From Paraescarpia echinospica (Eukaryota; Annelida; Polychaeta; Sabellida; Siboglinidae), in the NCBI GenBank assembly GCA_020002185.1, contig CM034533.1:50714151-50778150 (forward strand): DNA of 64,000 nucleotides. The letters are read 5' to 3'. Positions 1 to 14,200 of this stretch are shown here, in pieces. Numbering within the stretch: the first letter of the stretch is position 1; each line of letters begins with the position of its first letter. The notes under the pieces are model-generated. The model saw only the letters and a program-made list of their open reading frames with translations. It was not told the origin of the DNA and searched no databases. The position numbers and the translations under genes are program-made.

Positions 1-1610
1 ACACAGAATGATGTTGATTTGATTACCAAAGATTTGTGTATTTACAATCTGCAAAAAATAAGGGTTTGCAAGGATAATACTAATGAGGTGAATAGTTTTA
101 TGCATAAGGTTACACGAAAATCAAATAAGCCATGGTTCAATAGAAACTGTGAAATTTGTTCAAATTAAAAGGGAAGGAGTATAAAAGATTAATTAAAAAG
201 ACATAGAAGTGCTATAATAAAAATTTGCGTATAAATTTGCGAAATCTCAATGCCACAAATCCAAAAGAATATTGGGACATTTTAAAAAGAGCAAACAGAC
301 AGTCGTAACAAATTGGTAACACTATTACCTTGGACAGTTTTATTAAACATTTTGAAACACTGAGTCAGCCTAAAATTACAAATGTTAATACAATGTATAA
401 CAATTTAGATTCAATATTGGATAATCAGATGGTAAATGATAAAATGAACAGACCATTCACCCATGAGGAAGTTGAAACTAGGGCGCGCAGTTAAAAAAAA
501 TAAAGCTGGTGGAATTAATAATAATATAAATGAATATTGGAGTCTAAGAATGATAAACCCTTATATAAAAGGAAGGGATCAGTGGATGCTTAGTTGCATA
601 GGAAAACTATTCACAGCGTGTTTAAATTATTGTTTAACAACATATCTTGAAGAATTTTCATTTGTTAAAGAGAGGAACAAACAGGGCATCGCAAAGGATA
701 TTCAACCTTAGATCATATATGTGTTCTACGTTCTCTCAATGATCTTTATCATTCTCATAAAAAAACTAATTTATTGTGCTTTTATTGATTATAAAAACGC
801 TTTTGATTATGTTGACAAGTCATCACTTTGGGTTAAGTGACTAAAATATGGTGTAAATGGAATTATCATTAGGATTATTAATAATATGTATGCAAGCGCT
901 AAGTCCTGCGTGAAACAAGGTCACAATCTTAATTGTAATCAAATAGAAATGTCATAAAAAATATTTGAATCTTGTGAAGTTAAATAAGGGCACAGCCAAA
1001 TATATAGTATTATGGTGAAGTTGGGAAGTTTAATCCCTGTGTTACTGTTTGCTTGAGAATTGTAATTTTAGGTTAGAATAATTCAAGGGAAGAAATCAAA
1101 AATATTATATATAACTTATCAATTGTTAAGAAAACTACATGACAAAAACTGCTGTAAGTCGAGATGGATTGTGAAGATCAAAGCTGTTTTTTATATTTGT
1201 GGTTTATCTAATGCATGGTTTGATCAAGATACAGTAACCAAGAGCTGGGTTAAATTAAATTACAAGACATTGCTTTACAAAACTGGAATGAAGAAATGAA
1301 CAATAATAAATTGTGTACTAATTGCATAATGTTTAAACATATTGTTGTTTTAGACTATTACTTGTTGAAATTAGATATGGTAGATAAGATAAATTTATGC
1401 AAATTTAGATGTGGGAATCATAATTTACCAGTTGCTAAAGATCTTTATTTAACATGTCATACTCCAAAATCCTGTACTCTTTGTAATAGTCAGGAACCAG
1501 GAGACGAATTTCATTATATTCTGGTATGTCCTGTATTGACAACTATTCAGCAACAATATTTCAGAGTAAGCCCGGATGCCTTTAAATTGAGTCAATTAAT
1601 TATTTAATGT
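1..1610 (+). mobile_element. Decayed LINE (non-LTR retrotransposon) fragment, reverse transcriptase and C-terminal region
   Basis: The plus-strand reading frame is broken by many stops but keeps recognisable pieces of a non-LTR retrotransposon. At 100-165 there is a linker with a KPWFNRNCE motif. At 770-840 lies the reverse transcriptase block CFYIDYKNAFDYVDKSSLW. At 1296-1607 is the C-terminal cysteine/histidine region typical of these polyproteins, with CKFRCGN, CTLCNSQEPGDEFHYIL and a final C. The catalytic YADD box is missing, so the middle of the domain is deleted or unrecognisable. The RT block resembles the fragment at 7044-7331, which suggests one family. The copy is clearly non-functional and its left end runs off the window. 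Confidence 0.75.
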
Positions 1611-2520
1611 TAACATTTTAAACAATTATCTAATCTAGCCAAATTGGTTAACTATGTTTCCTTTTTCGTAAATGTAATTCACGTAATTGTGTTATGTCAA
1701 ATAATGTGTTATGTATTGAGTAATTAACCCATATAGTGGTTATATACTAGATTTGTTACATTTAACTGTTTAAAAGGTACATATACGAATGTTTATTATA
1801 AAGGAGTCGGATAAAACAATAAAATAATTTGTCATTTTTTACAACGATTTGTCTTTACCGGCATACACGTCACGACGCGCCGATTTGTCTGCGACGATTT
1901 TTCTTTAATATCAAACATGTTTGATATTCTACGACGAAATAAAGACTGCCCTTAAGAAGAGCGTCGCATCGCAAGGGGGCATACACGTCACAACAAACAT
2001 TTATAAGACACTAAAACCCGGTCGTGACGTGAATGCCGGGCTTACTTGTTTATATCTGGGTTGTATTAAATCGAGAATCAATATTTATACCCGCCAACAT
2101 TTTTTGAATTCCGGGAGATTCATCAGCTATTCAGCTCACTTCTCGTCGCTGAGATCGGGGGAGGGGGGGGTACTGTTGGAGATTCCTCGCACTTATACCG
2201 AACGCATCCATCTGTGATCTTCCAATTTGTCATTATGAGATAATTTCCTTATCAGCATCGATGTCTGGTGGATTTCCTGCCGGCTCTTGACAATGTTTGT
2301 ATTGGTTTATTACTCGTGTTTCCATAGAGCTCGCGTCTTTCCGGACCTGATTTGATTGACTTGTCCGACTTTGTACGCGCCATGTCAACGGCTAGAAACG
2401 TGTTTCGTTATTTGTGGTTCCTTTGTAACGCATCCTCGTCATGATATCGTCATTTGAAATGAAACGACTTCACAAAATGTTAGTCATCGCTTAGATTGAA
2501 CTCAATGTCTTCTTCATTCT
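1611..2520. other. Intergenic stretch, no gene recognised
   Basis: I see no supported gene here. A short phrase, GCATACACGTCACGAC, occurs at about 1861 and again with one change at about 1979, which hints at a small direct duplication. A G-rich run lies at 2158-2170. The open frame at 1921-2217 has no recognisable family and no coding bias that I can see. Confidence 0.4.
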
Positions 2521-2589
2521 CTTTCAGACGAACATTTACTATAATGTAGCTCCTAAAAATCAATTGACCTTGAGAAAACTCGTTTCTCT

Positions 2590-2778
2590 GTGCCCTATAT
2601 TGAAATGTCCAACCAACAGCAAGAGGAGAAAGTTGTTATGAAGCTGACCGACTGTATCCCTCATGTGTATGAAGACGGTGCCGTCATTTGCCGCGTTCAG
2701 CACACGGGTGTGATGACGCTGATGGGTTTCCAACAGTCTGTCATCAAGATTATGGATACAGGCTCTGCATCATATTGA
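2590..2778 (+). other. Short unrecognised open frame, possible exon or gene remnant
   Basis: A 62-codon frame starts MPYIEMSNQQQEEKVVMKL and contains CIPHVYEDGAVICRVQHTG. Its composition is more protein-like than the surrounding chance frames. A good 3' splice-site-like pyrimidine tract ending TCTCTTTCAG lies at 2518-2527, but the frame that enters from it is not the frame of this ORF. I do not recognise the family. It could be a remnant of a transposon gene or chance. Confidence 0.15.
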
Positions 2779-4920
2779 CACGCCAACGAAGTCCAGAGTT
2801 TGCGTGCTCACAACGATGGAAAGTCAACTTCTTTGGTGACTGATCAACGTCACTTTGCATTAAAATCTGAAAAATGTTTTTTTTTAAACGTAACAAAAAA
2901 GCCATAAGCTAAGGCGCAAGTCAGTCATAACCATGATTAGATCAATTAAATAGATACCGTTATAATCACACCCTTTTGACTATGCGACGTATTATAACAA
3001 TTATGTGTGGTAAGTATTTACGACTGAAGAGATACCTGACGAATTTTACTTCGGTATCACCACATGCAGTGTTATCTTATCTGCCAAGTATTTTCAGTTA
3101 TTGACCAAAGACAAGCCTAGTAGGAACTACAATAATATATGTGGATGCTGTTGCTTTGAACTGATTGCAGTCGACATAAAATGACAACCGATTCTATCTG
3201 GTGCGTTGCCGTTGACCTTCTAATTATATGTTGGCACATGCATGACTTGATTGTATAATTTATACTATGTATGATTAAAGTAAGTAATTACACTATAATG
3301 ATGTTCTAGTTGTAGCACTGTTGGCAACGGCTGTGAAAGTACAACACGCACAGAACGCAACAATACCAACAGTTTATTTATAACAATATTTATTTAATAA
3401 ATATAATTCACATTCAGTTAGTTGAACGCAATTGCCAAGATGATATTATTAGGATATCAAAAACACCCCCTCAGCCTTAAACATTCAACATTTTGTTCCT
3501 ACCATCATGTGATGAATGCACTCTCTACTCTTTGAGAACTGGACATTCAGACTACTTTCCCCAAGCCAACCCGCTAACAACTCGGCCACTTTAGTCACCA
3601 GGTTTACAATGTCTGCTCTCCAGATGTACTTGTTTCTCCTTTTGACACAGTATTTGCTATAGCTATAATTCAGTCATGAATATTCGTAAAAACAATATTA
3701 ATATTATCCTTATCCAAATGCAACATTTAATTTTATTTCAGGCAACCATGAGTGAATGACTTCCAATCAACCACAAAGACTGGAAGATCTGAGCAGTGAA
3801 CACGTATTGGTAGATGGTACGACCATAATGATGTTGACTACTCCTGGTTACTTTCTCATAAATTACCAATCTGCAAGTACTGGAGTATAACATTATGCAG
3901 CTGCACATATACCAGGAATGCTTCAACAACAGAGCCACAAAGTTCACTTACTATAAAACTGCATTCTGCACACTTTGCATGCACCCTATAGACAAATGTC
4001 GCCAGTTTCTGAACAGGAATAACAACACCAGAACAACAAAGTTAACATCAAGTTTCTACACAACATTTGCTGACATTCTTCAAAACAATAGCTATTCCAA
4101 CTGAGAAAACACAATAGAATACACTGTAGCTGATGGCCTATGAGAGACTTTGTACCACAGGGTGTGCTGTTGTTAACATATGTGCAACAAATATACAAAG
4201 AAGCTCATACTTAGCACTCAAGTGCGGTTGATAGCAGATGGTTTGGTGCACTGGACCACCTTTCTGTACAATTTTTTTAGAACTATGCTCCATTCCCCAT
4301 ATAAATGTCACACTTTGGATCTAGGAGAGATTACAACACAACACAGAGTATCTAACTTTGTTTGGCTTCTGGGCCTCATACCCCACTCTGTAGAGGACAC
4401 CTTTCGCTCACATTACAAAATCTACACAAAATCTCAGATTTCTAAACACAAACGTAGCCAGGAATATTTCACCAATACATTAACAGAAACCCAAACCCAT
4501 GATATGTAAACGTATGCAGTCAAATGATATCATACAACAGTGTAACAATAAGCCCTCAGGGAAGATGTCGCCCAGACAACTGTTTGCAAGATCATTTAAG
4601 AAAGGCGGCAGACTTAGTGGGGCTAATCTATCCAGTGCTACAACAAACACTAATTGTTGGATGGAATTCATCTTGACATCACTGCCAGTGGACCACATAA
4701 GTATCACTATAACACACAACAAAATGCACCTACCAAAATGTTGCTAACTACGAAAATGCTTGTGGATTGTTATTTTGTGTTACTGATGATCTAGCTTTGC
4801 TAAAACACTATCACCTACCTTTGATCTTGCCACGAGAAACTTCTTATACTCGCAATATTGTACGTCAAGACAATCCTACTAAAATGACATCTCCATATCT
4901 TTTGTGACAACATTTAACCA
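2779..4920. other. Region 3' of the ANKMY2 gene, no gene recognised
   Basis: This AT-rich stretch lies downstream of the 3' end of the minus-strand ANKMY2 gene. Several open frames of 60-110 codons on both strands overlap one another, share no recognisable motif and look like chance frames in low-complexity AT-rich DNA. A T-run and A-rich tracts lie near 2877-2895. I see no RNA gene or repeat family here. Confidence 0.4.
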
Positions 4921-4922
4921 CA

Positions 4923-4928
4923 TTTATT
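4923..4928 (-). promoter_or_regulatory. Candidate polyadenylation signal of ANKMY2
   Basis: The minus strand reads AATAAA here, about 85 nt past the ANKMY2 stop codon, which would give a short 3' UTR. It is the first canonical hexamer downstream of the stop. A longer 3' UTR cannot be excluded without transcripts. Confidence 0.5.
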
Positions 4929-5011
4929 GAGGCATGTTCAGCTGTACTTTACAGTGGGTGGGTGTCAACAACTAATCACATTCATCAGGCCCAGTGCTGT
5001 GAACTCGTGCA

Positions 5012-5208
5012 TCATTCCTCCTGTACTGTAGCCTGACCAGGCTGTTGGTCCCCTCCCCCTAGACTGACAGGGGGCGAAGGGGTACCTTCCCCTGATTCAC
5101 ACTTCTTGGAGTCCACTTTGGGGGCAGTGTCCCCTGTCATTAATGCGTCACCAGCCTGTCCTTTGTCTGTCACTGCCTGGGTTGGGTCAGTGTCACCACC
5201 ATCCTCAG
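5012..5208 (-). CDS. ANKMY2: ANKMY2 terminal coding exon 12
   Basis: Low-complexity tail rich in Asp, Gly, Gln, Thr and Pro ([10 protein letters not shown] ... QATVQEE, then TGA). The acceptor is GGTTTCAG|CT, giving a phase that restores Ala-Glu-Asp after exon 11. The tail is poorly conserved in sequence, but its end in acidic residues resembles the vertebrate protein. Confidence 0.88.
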
Positions 5209-8200
5209 CTGAAACCAAAACATAAAAATCTATCCAAATATGTGACCTAATTCTGTGAGATGTCAGGACACGGGATGTAATGTGGGGGGGGGGACTCTCA
5301 CAGCTGAATCAGCTAATAACGGCAATTCTCCATTTATTGTAGAAATGCATTGTTTATAGCAGTAGTATGCACTGCCAAATATTTATCAATAATAAATACT
5401 AATAAAACATAATCATATAGGCAATATAAAATTGTCTTCAAGAAGCTGCATCATTTCTGGTTCCTATCTTTACACAACTTTTAAGGAAATATATTTGGCT
5501 GTTTTTCATGTTTCATTTAGTAAATAACTCGGTGAAATAATAAGTATTGTTGTAATGCTCCAACTATCTTGATTGATACACACCGTCTGGAGGACTCTTG
5601 CCAGCCTCCTCATCTTCTGCCTTCTTCTGCTCCTCTTCCTCCTGACATTTCCTCTTCTCCTCCTCTTCCCTCGCTCTCTCCTCAGCCTCCCGCCTCTCCA
5701 CCTCCAGCTCCTTGTACCTCACTGCAACACACACACCAAGGTAGAGGGAGTGACTGTGTTGAATGTGGACAAATGTGAAGCTGTTGAGCATCAAAGGGTA
5801 ATGCAGACTGCAGTTAAGGAGAGAATATGGCAGCTAGGTAGGACATCTTTTTTAAATGCATCATTAATACAATGTTTTGCACCCACGTTGTAGAGTAGGT
5901 CTTACTGAATAAAATGTATTGCATTTTTTTCAGCTAGCCCCCCCCCCCCCGTTTCCATTGCAACAATCACAGATGGCTGCCGTATAAGGAAAATATAACA
6001 TAATTTGGAAACATTGTAGCTCCTCCAATAATGCAGTAATCAATGTATTTCTTTTTATTTCTTATTTACAACATGTTATTCTATGCAATGGTGAAGAAAT
6101 ATTTTATGTATTTGCATTATTTAATATTTAAAAAACAAATTTCAATTTTGTTGGTAAAAAATGGGCCAAGTGGCCCTGAAGTCCTTTGGACTAATACGTC
6201 TATATGTGACCCAGGCTGACCAAATGAGTGATAAGTTGGAAAAATTGTAACATTGTTTTCTTACATCCTTGTAAAGGTTTGGTAGGGTGCTTTACACGGT
6301 TTCAAAAAATATGACTGCTACAAAAATTGGCAAAGTTATGGAGCATTGAACATGGTAGGGATCAAAAAGTGAAAATGAAGAAAATGGCTGTTGAAGTTTT
6401 ACATTATATATGCAAACGGATTGCATGGAAATATTACATGCACAACATTCAAATGTGGCACACAGTATGTAATATGTACGTTATGTTGCGATGATACACT
6501 GGAAGTACAAATGTGCTGCTACAAAGACTTATCAAGTTATGCCAGATTATGTCTTCATGTGTAAAACTAAGAGGACAGATTATCTGAGAGCAAAAGGTAG
6601 ACTCACTGTTTGTCACAGTTTAAAACCTACAAGCAACTGTCCAGTTTAACAGGGGTCTAATGGCTTAATGCTGTCTGTTGACACAAGCTACTGCCAGTGA
6701 CCAATTACAGATTAGTCACTGTTTCCATCAACCAATAGCAGGCAGAGAATCTTAGCTCCACAGCTGGGTGTAATACACAACCAGAGCCACCACTGATTCA
6801 TGGTCAAGTAGATTAGCTCAATGCACCAACTTAGACAATACACAACACTGTGAGTGACAGTGTCCAGAGTGAGGCCTAAGCAGTGTCCTCATTGCTGAAT
6901 AGATCAATTAAACCTGCCAAGTGGGTGACATTCTGCACAAGTGTTCATTAATCCTTAGTGATTGTTCAGAACACCAGACTGACCACATACCTAAACAAAG
7001 CGAATGTAATAGGTGAAGAACAGGCAGTGTTCAGATAGGGGTATTGGTTGAATTGTATTTGTCTCGACTCAAAAGGCTTTATTGTGTCTTCATCGATTAT
7101 AAGAAAGCATTTGATTTAGTAGACCGGTCCTCCCTGTGGTCTAAGATAATTTCATGCGGTATTAATGGTATTGTGTTGAAAGTTGTATACAACATGTACA
7201 AAAATGCTAAATCATGTATAAATGAGGGCCAGGCTGTGTCAGCCTTCTTCTCATGTGTAGAGGTATGGCAAGGAGAAAACTTGTGTCCTTTGTTATTTGC
7301 TATTTACCTGAATAATTTTGAACACTGTTAGTCACAATTATAACGGACTTGACATGGCAGCTGGTTAAATTTATATATATAGTGTATAGCGGAACTATGT
7401 CAACTCTTCTAATGGTTGACATTTGGTTGTTTCAGGTGTCAACTATATTGTGAATCTGTAATTATTAGTCTATATTGATACAATTGATTTACACAGTACC
7501 ATGTCTACACAAGGCATGGCAAGCGTAAACAGAACAGTAGAATGCATTTGATATAAATAAAGTGTAGGATATTTCACTCTATAGTTGTCCAGAATATTAA
7601 TTTTCTATGTTCGTCACCTACAGGTGACAGAATATTAATTTTCTATGTTTGTCACCTACAGGTTTCTACAGACAATACATCTTTAACCAATAGACACCAC
7701 AGTCACACCATTTTATAATAATTAAATGAACATCAAAATAAACACAACTTGCAATTATAGAAAATCAATAGTTTTGAAGATACAGTTTAAAAGTGTTAGG
7801 CAACTGTTCAGTCTAACAGGGGTCAAGTGTGTTTACTCTGCCTGGGTGCTGTGACCAATTAAAGATTAGTCAAGGTCTCAATGACCTAGGCTGTAGAGAT
7901 TAGTCACAGCTTTTGACTTTCTGGCACATTACACAACATCTACTGTTGGGGGTGACCTCAAGGGCCCTTCTCAAAACCACATCACTAGATAATGTAAACC
8001 TTTTGCACTTTGGGGGCCCCTTAGGTGCCCTTAGAATGATTCAATCAAATACAGATTTCTTGTATATAGTGGCAGCACCCTAAGATATATCTATGCAAAA
8101 TTAGAAAAAAAGATGCTGAACATTTTTTTTTTAAATAGGCCAAATGTTACATTTTTACCAGTTTTGGGGTCCTTGGAGGCCCTAGGGAGCCCTTAAAATG

Positions 8201-11200
8201 ATTCAATCAAATACAGATTTCTCGTGCATAGTGGCAGTGCCCCAAGATATGTCTATGCAAAATTAGAGAAAAAGTTGCTGAACGGTTTCTGAGATACGGC
8301 AGCTAACGGTGGACAGCGGACGGAGGACAGCGGACAAAGAGTGATGGCAATAGTCCCTTGGACCTTTGGCCAAAGGACTAAAAATCCATATTTTTTATTA
8401 CAACCACTATGTTCACTCATAATTAAAATGAAAACAACAAAATATCTCCTCGACATTGCATAGAGAAGATAGCAAGGAACATGTCAATCAAAACGTCATT
8501 AATGTAGCATCATTATCTGTACAGATGTTTCCAAATTGGAAAAACACAAGTTTTAGCAAATGGGTGTAAATGGCTGTCAAAGATTCGGTAATGGGATTTA
8601 TTACATGACAGAAGCACATTTTATCCGTGAATATAAGTTACTTAGAGGTATGTAAATGTTATAAGAGATCTTTATTAATAGTAAACATATCAGAATACAG
8701 CAGAATCACATTTGAGTATTTTTGTTAAAAAGTGTCATTTTAGCTGCAGTGTCTGTCCTAGCCCTAGTCAGCCGTATTGCCAATAAAGCTTGTTTTGAAA
8801 CTGGATGTTTTGTTTACAATTTGAATATATTCCGGGGTAATATCTTCCAAATGTTGTTATGGGCTACTAAACACAATTTGGCGAGCAGTATACCTTCGAA
8901 ATAGTTATTAGTCTTAAGAACATTTCATTAACTACCAAAAGTGTCCATCACCTGATGGGATCCCTTGGTTGTTGAGTCATGATATTTATTAAATGTTAAA
9001 AAACTCAGAGCAACGTTACATAAACACCATAACACGCTTGCAGGTACTTGTCAGTAGGTGTGTGCAGGTGTTTGTTCAAAATGACGAAGGTCAGAGAAAA
9101 TGTGATGTTCACGTCCATCAATAGATCCTAGCTGTGATAGTGTAGAATTGTCAAATAATATTTGTGTTGTTATGCTACTGGCATGAGGGTAGCCATTAAG
9201 GCATGGCTGTCTTCTCGGGAATTAAATACAGACTTTAGTGATAGGGACAATGGAATGTTAATTTTGTTTTATACTTCTTTTAAGTGTTAGTTTTAGCAAA
9301 CCCTTCAATTTTAATGGATATTTTTAGACAATTTTAGACTTCGTTATTTTTTATTATATTTATCTTTTATTGTATGTTCGTGACATGTTTGATGTGACTG
9401 TATGTTTTAACACCAAGTCACATTCCTAACTGACATGTATTTTATGTCAATAATGGCAATACAATAAAGTATCTGTAGTAGTATTGTGTCAGTGTCTACT
9501 TCATGTTGCCAAGTTCATGATGCAGGGGCCGATTTCCCAAAGTATTTGCTGCACACAGATGGTCCCTGCGATTTTTAAGTAACTTTTTACGTATTATGCA
9601 TGCACTACATTTTATGTTCCGAACAACTAATTTACTTCATAAAAGGTGAGAATCTTGACATACCGTATTCGTTCTATTAAACGTACATGCCATAATTAGC
9701 GTACACCCCCTTTTTAGCAGCATCTGACAGTGTGACACAGTGACAGTGATCTCCAGTGCCAACCTTGACTTTCATTTCAGTGTGAGTAGAATATAGTTCT
9801 TTATAATATAATAAGTGGGTTTAACATGTCACTTATGGCTTCTTACTTCAGGCAGTCAGTTTTGTCTAGCTGTTCCCACGTAGTAGAACAATCACTAAAT
9901 GGCATCAGTTTTTGTGTAACATCCACCAGACCTGACAGCCACCTACTTTACTCCTTGCTCACTGGCTGAGTAGTGCAAACATAAATACTAAGTCAGAGCA
10001 GAGTTGCTGTGACACGTAGATAATGACTGAGATATTGTAAACATATCTTTCAGTTTATGTTTTGTCCCAAATATATCATGCGATTATCACAAATACACAG
10101 TATAAAACTAAGACATAGTGGAGATTATTGATGGGCCTAGTTTCAAGGGATATTGAATGGATTTAATATGTCACTGTGGCATGCACCAAATGGCTTATGG
10201 TGGGTGATAAATGGGAGCCATGCTGGATTTTGCTTTTAGGTGACTAAAATACACATAATAACCTAATATTCTAAAACATTAACATGAACACAAGTGCATA
10301 ACTTTTTATGTTATCCTAATATTATAATCATTTAATGTATTATATTTATATATTGAATAAAATCAATACATATATGAGAATAGTTTCCATTGTCTAGTCC
10401 TACCTTCCACTTTCTTCCAGATGTTTCCAGAAGAAAATGGAAGAAACTCCTTTCTTCCAGGTGTCCTACATATTTTCGCGTTTCAAATATTTGTTAGACG
10501 TACTGTACGCTTAATAGAATGAATACGGTGTCACGCTTGCATTTATCCGGGTGTTAAATTTTATCCAGGTGATGTTTATGTGCATATGTAAGGCATAATA
10601 TTTGGCACCCGTAGATCAGGTAGTGATAAATAATATCCAGTAGTTAAATATGTTTTGCTTGTTGTCATAACACGAGTGTTATAGTTAGAGTACATAATTA
10701 TAATTTATTGTTTCAGATTTGTGACCAAGTATAAGAGTAAGTCACGTGACGTGTGTGTGGACAGGAAACTGGTTTACGACAGAAATTGTTTATATCTGTG
10801 GGAAGCAAACATTTTATAATTTATGTATATATATATATACAGACACATATATATAAATATACATAACGCCCGAATAAATGAAAACGCAACAGTCATAGCT
10901 GGTGCTAAATATATTCCCCTAGATACGCGCACGCGCAGAAACGTCACCCGGATATTGTTTAACGCCCGGATAAATGTAAGCGCGACAACGGTATGTGGAG
11001 TATTTTGAGGACATACGCCATATTTGTGGAATCATAGATTAATCCGTGGAAGTTTGGCGCTCGATGTTCAAGCCATCTAAAAGGAAAACATTAACTTACC
11101 CGCATATATTACCTTGATTATAGATTAATAAATCTAACACTAGGAAGACTGCTTCCTTTTAAAGACGCTACTCTCAAATAAACTGTTAGCGTGATTCATT

Positions 11201-14200
11201 TCAAATTTATTCTGCTAAAAAGCAAACCTACCATATATCCATTACAATGAGCAACATCTTTCTGCCTGAAATCATCAAACTATTAGATTACTTACTGTTG
11301 GATCAAGCATTAATTCAACCAATTCTCAAAATTAAAATTTTCACCTAGATGACTGCACATTGGTTTCAGTGTTGATATTTTTTATTTTCCTTGTTGAGGA
11401 AGTGGCTTCGACACAGGATAGATACATGACACAAAGCTATCATTCTTCAGAACAGACCATTTTTATTAAAAGTATGGGGTGTCCCATAACTGACACAAAG
11501 TGTAAGCATCAGTGCAGCGTACCTGCATAGGTTTTACGTGAAATATTGATGGGAAATCATTGTGTGTGTCGAACTGTAAGACAACATGCACATGATGGAG
11601 GTATTTAACCTTCCAAGTGTAAAGCATGCATAGAGTTGGCTACATTGGTGCTGACATGATATAACACTGTCTCACCTGCGAGTTGTTTACACAGCTTTTT
11701 GTGTGTAAACCAGTGCAGCTGCTGACAGTCCTTGTCACAATACGTCACCTGAACAACAAACCAGGTAAGTTACTTTGTCACAGATCAGACATACCAGATA
11801 ATTCAGGTCAATTACCTAATGACCCATGCTTCATGACACAACAATTACCCAAAAAGGAAATTATCACATCAGTTTATTATCAAGTATTTTGCTACAATAG
11901 TACATGATATTCTTCATATTTGATATTCTTTAACTTTGTGTCAGACAAACACACAAAATTTATTATATTCTATCTAAATTCCTTCTTATTTCTGATTATA
12001 ATTTTTTTTTTATTTGGGTGTATTTAAACCTGTATAAATATCTCCAGTTTAACAAAGTGGATCAAACTGTTCCAACAGATACACTATACTATTCCATGGG
12101 TATATTTTTCTTTCTTCATCTTTTTACTGTCACATTTGCCTTTTTGTGTTCAGTTACTTTTCGGCAGCTTTCATCTGTCTTCATCACACTGACTACTACT
12201 AGACGGTGACATGGCAGTCATCCACGATCTAGCAGTAGTCAGCTTCATCATTGCAGCTGTAAGCTGGCAAAACATAACCGAAGAAAAACGAATAAGTTTT
12301 GTAAAATATGAAAAAAGATCAGAAATTTGAACCAAATCATTTATTTATGTATATATAAATATATTTCAAGTTACTGATATAACAATGTCTTCCTCCGAAT
12401 CCTACCATTTTACATTGAGCACATTTCTTTGGGTTCTTGTTCATCCTACCACATGTGCTACACTCAATGTGGTCCTCCGACGCAAACTTCTGTCCGTTGA
12501 GTGTGCTGGCCAGGAGGTGGAGGGCCGGGGGGTCGTCACCCTAGGGGGGGGGGGCAAACAGTGGTCATGCTTCAATGTCTTAATTAATCAATGACAACAA
12601 TCACATGACCACTACTACTGCAATCAAATTCCATCTAAAGGCGGAAGAGTCAAATTCATTGACCAACGACAACCACAATACAGTCAGCCAGAGGCGCGGC
12701 GACGGAAACAACAGCTAACAAAAGAACATGAGGAGCACAATGACAAACACCAGGGATAAAGCCCTTGATACCGTAGGTGATTGCAGCAATGGGACACAGG
12801 TGATAGTTGCCACCAATTGTGACATAACCTCCTCAAAGTCTCAGGAAAGGGATGTTACTGATGACATTCCTAAATCGGCTACCAACATTCTCAGGTTCAA
12901 AAAGGCAACAATCATCAGCACATTCAATACAAGAACATTAAGATCAACAGTAACACTACACAAGCTAGAATACCACGCTACGAAGTACGGCATTAAAATG
13001 ATGTGTCTACAAGAGCATCGGATGATACACGAAGAAGAAATTAAATATCACATGTTAGAGAAAAACTGGCAATTAATAACATCTTCTGCAACCAAGACTA
13101 CAACTGGATCGCCTGTTGGTGGATTTGGATTCCTACTTAGTCCAGCAGCAATGAAATCTTGGATATGGAGAAGATATCTCCTAGAATCATCATTGTGTCA
13201 TTTACTGACAATCCACAAGTCAACATTATTAGCTGCTACAGCCCTACCAATGTGAGCGACGAAAGTGACATAAATCAGTTCCACAGAGATCTGCAAAGCC
13301 TAATGGACGATATCCCCAAACACACTGTTGTTGTCATAGGTGGTGATTTCAATGCAAATCTTGGAAACAATGTGGTCAAATACTCCTACTACAGTGATAC
13401 AAACAGAAATGGACACTGGTTCCTGGACATTAAAAATTGGCAAAGTTATGGAGCATTGAACATGGTAGGGGTCAAAAAGTGAAAATGTAGAAAACGGCTG
13501 TTGAAGTTTTACATTATATAAGCAAATGGATTGCATGACAATATTACATGCATGACATTCAAATTTGGCACACAGTGTGTATGTTATGTTCCAATGATAC
13601 ACTAGAAGTACACATGTGCTGCTACAAAAACTTATCAAGTTATGACAGATTATGTTTTATGCGTAAACAAAACGATAACACAACATGACTGTGAAGGTTT
13701 TGCATACACACACATGGATAGCATGGAAATATTGAGTGTATAGCATTCAAAGTTGGCTTATAGTATGCATTCATTAACATATAGTGCCATGATACACTAG
13801 AAATTTTGTGCTTAGCTAATTATATCATTATATCTGTAATGGTACAAAAGGTGTATTACATCAGAATATCTCACCCCAGTGCCTACAATGCCTGAAGCCC
13901 AGGCCACACCAAGACTGACCAACAATAAAACAATAAACTGTGGCCATGAGTGACCACTCCAGCCATTGGCTTACTGACCACACACTGACCTAAATTCAGT
14001 GCCAGGCTAGCCACTCCAGTGATCAGAGATAGGGCAATATCCAGTTATAAATAGAGATCAGTGCAGGAGGCTTACAGCAGTAGGGAAATACTATGAATAT
14101 TTTGCATGTTGGGGCACCCTGAGGTGTCCTTAGAATGATTCAATCAAATACAGTTTTTGTGTATAGTGGCAGTACCCTAAGATACATCTATGCAAAATTA

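Noticed and set aside
5573..5893. Plus-strand 106-codon open frame rich in Leu
   Set aside because: It is the antisense of ANKMY2 exon 11, whose Glu-codon runs give Leu/Ser codons in reverse.
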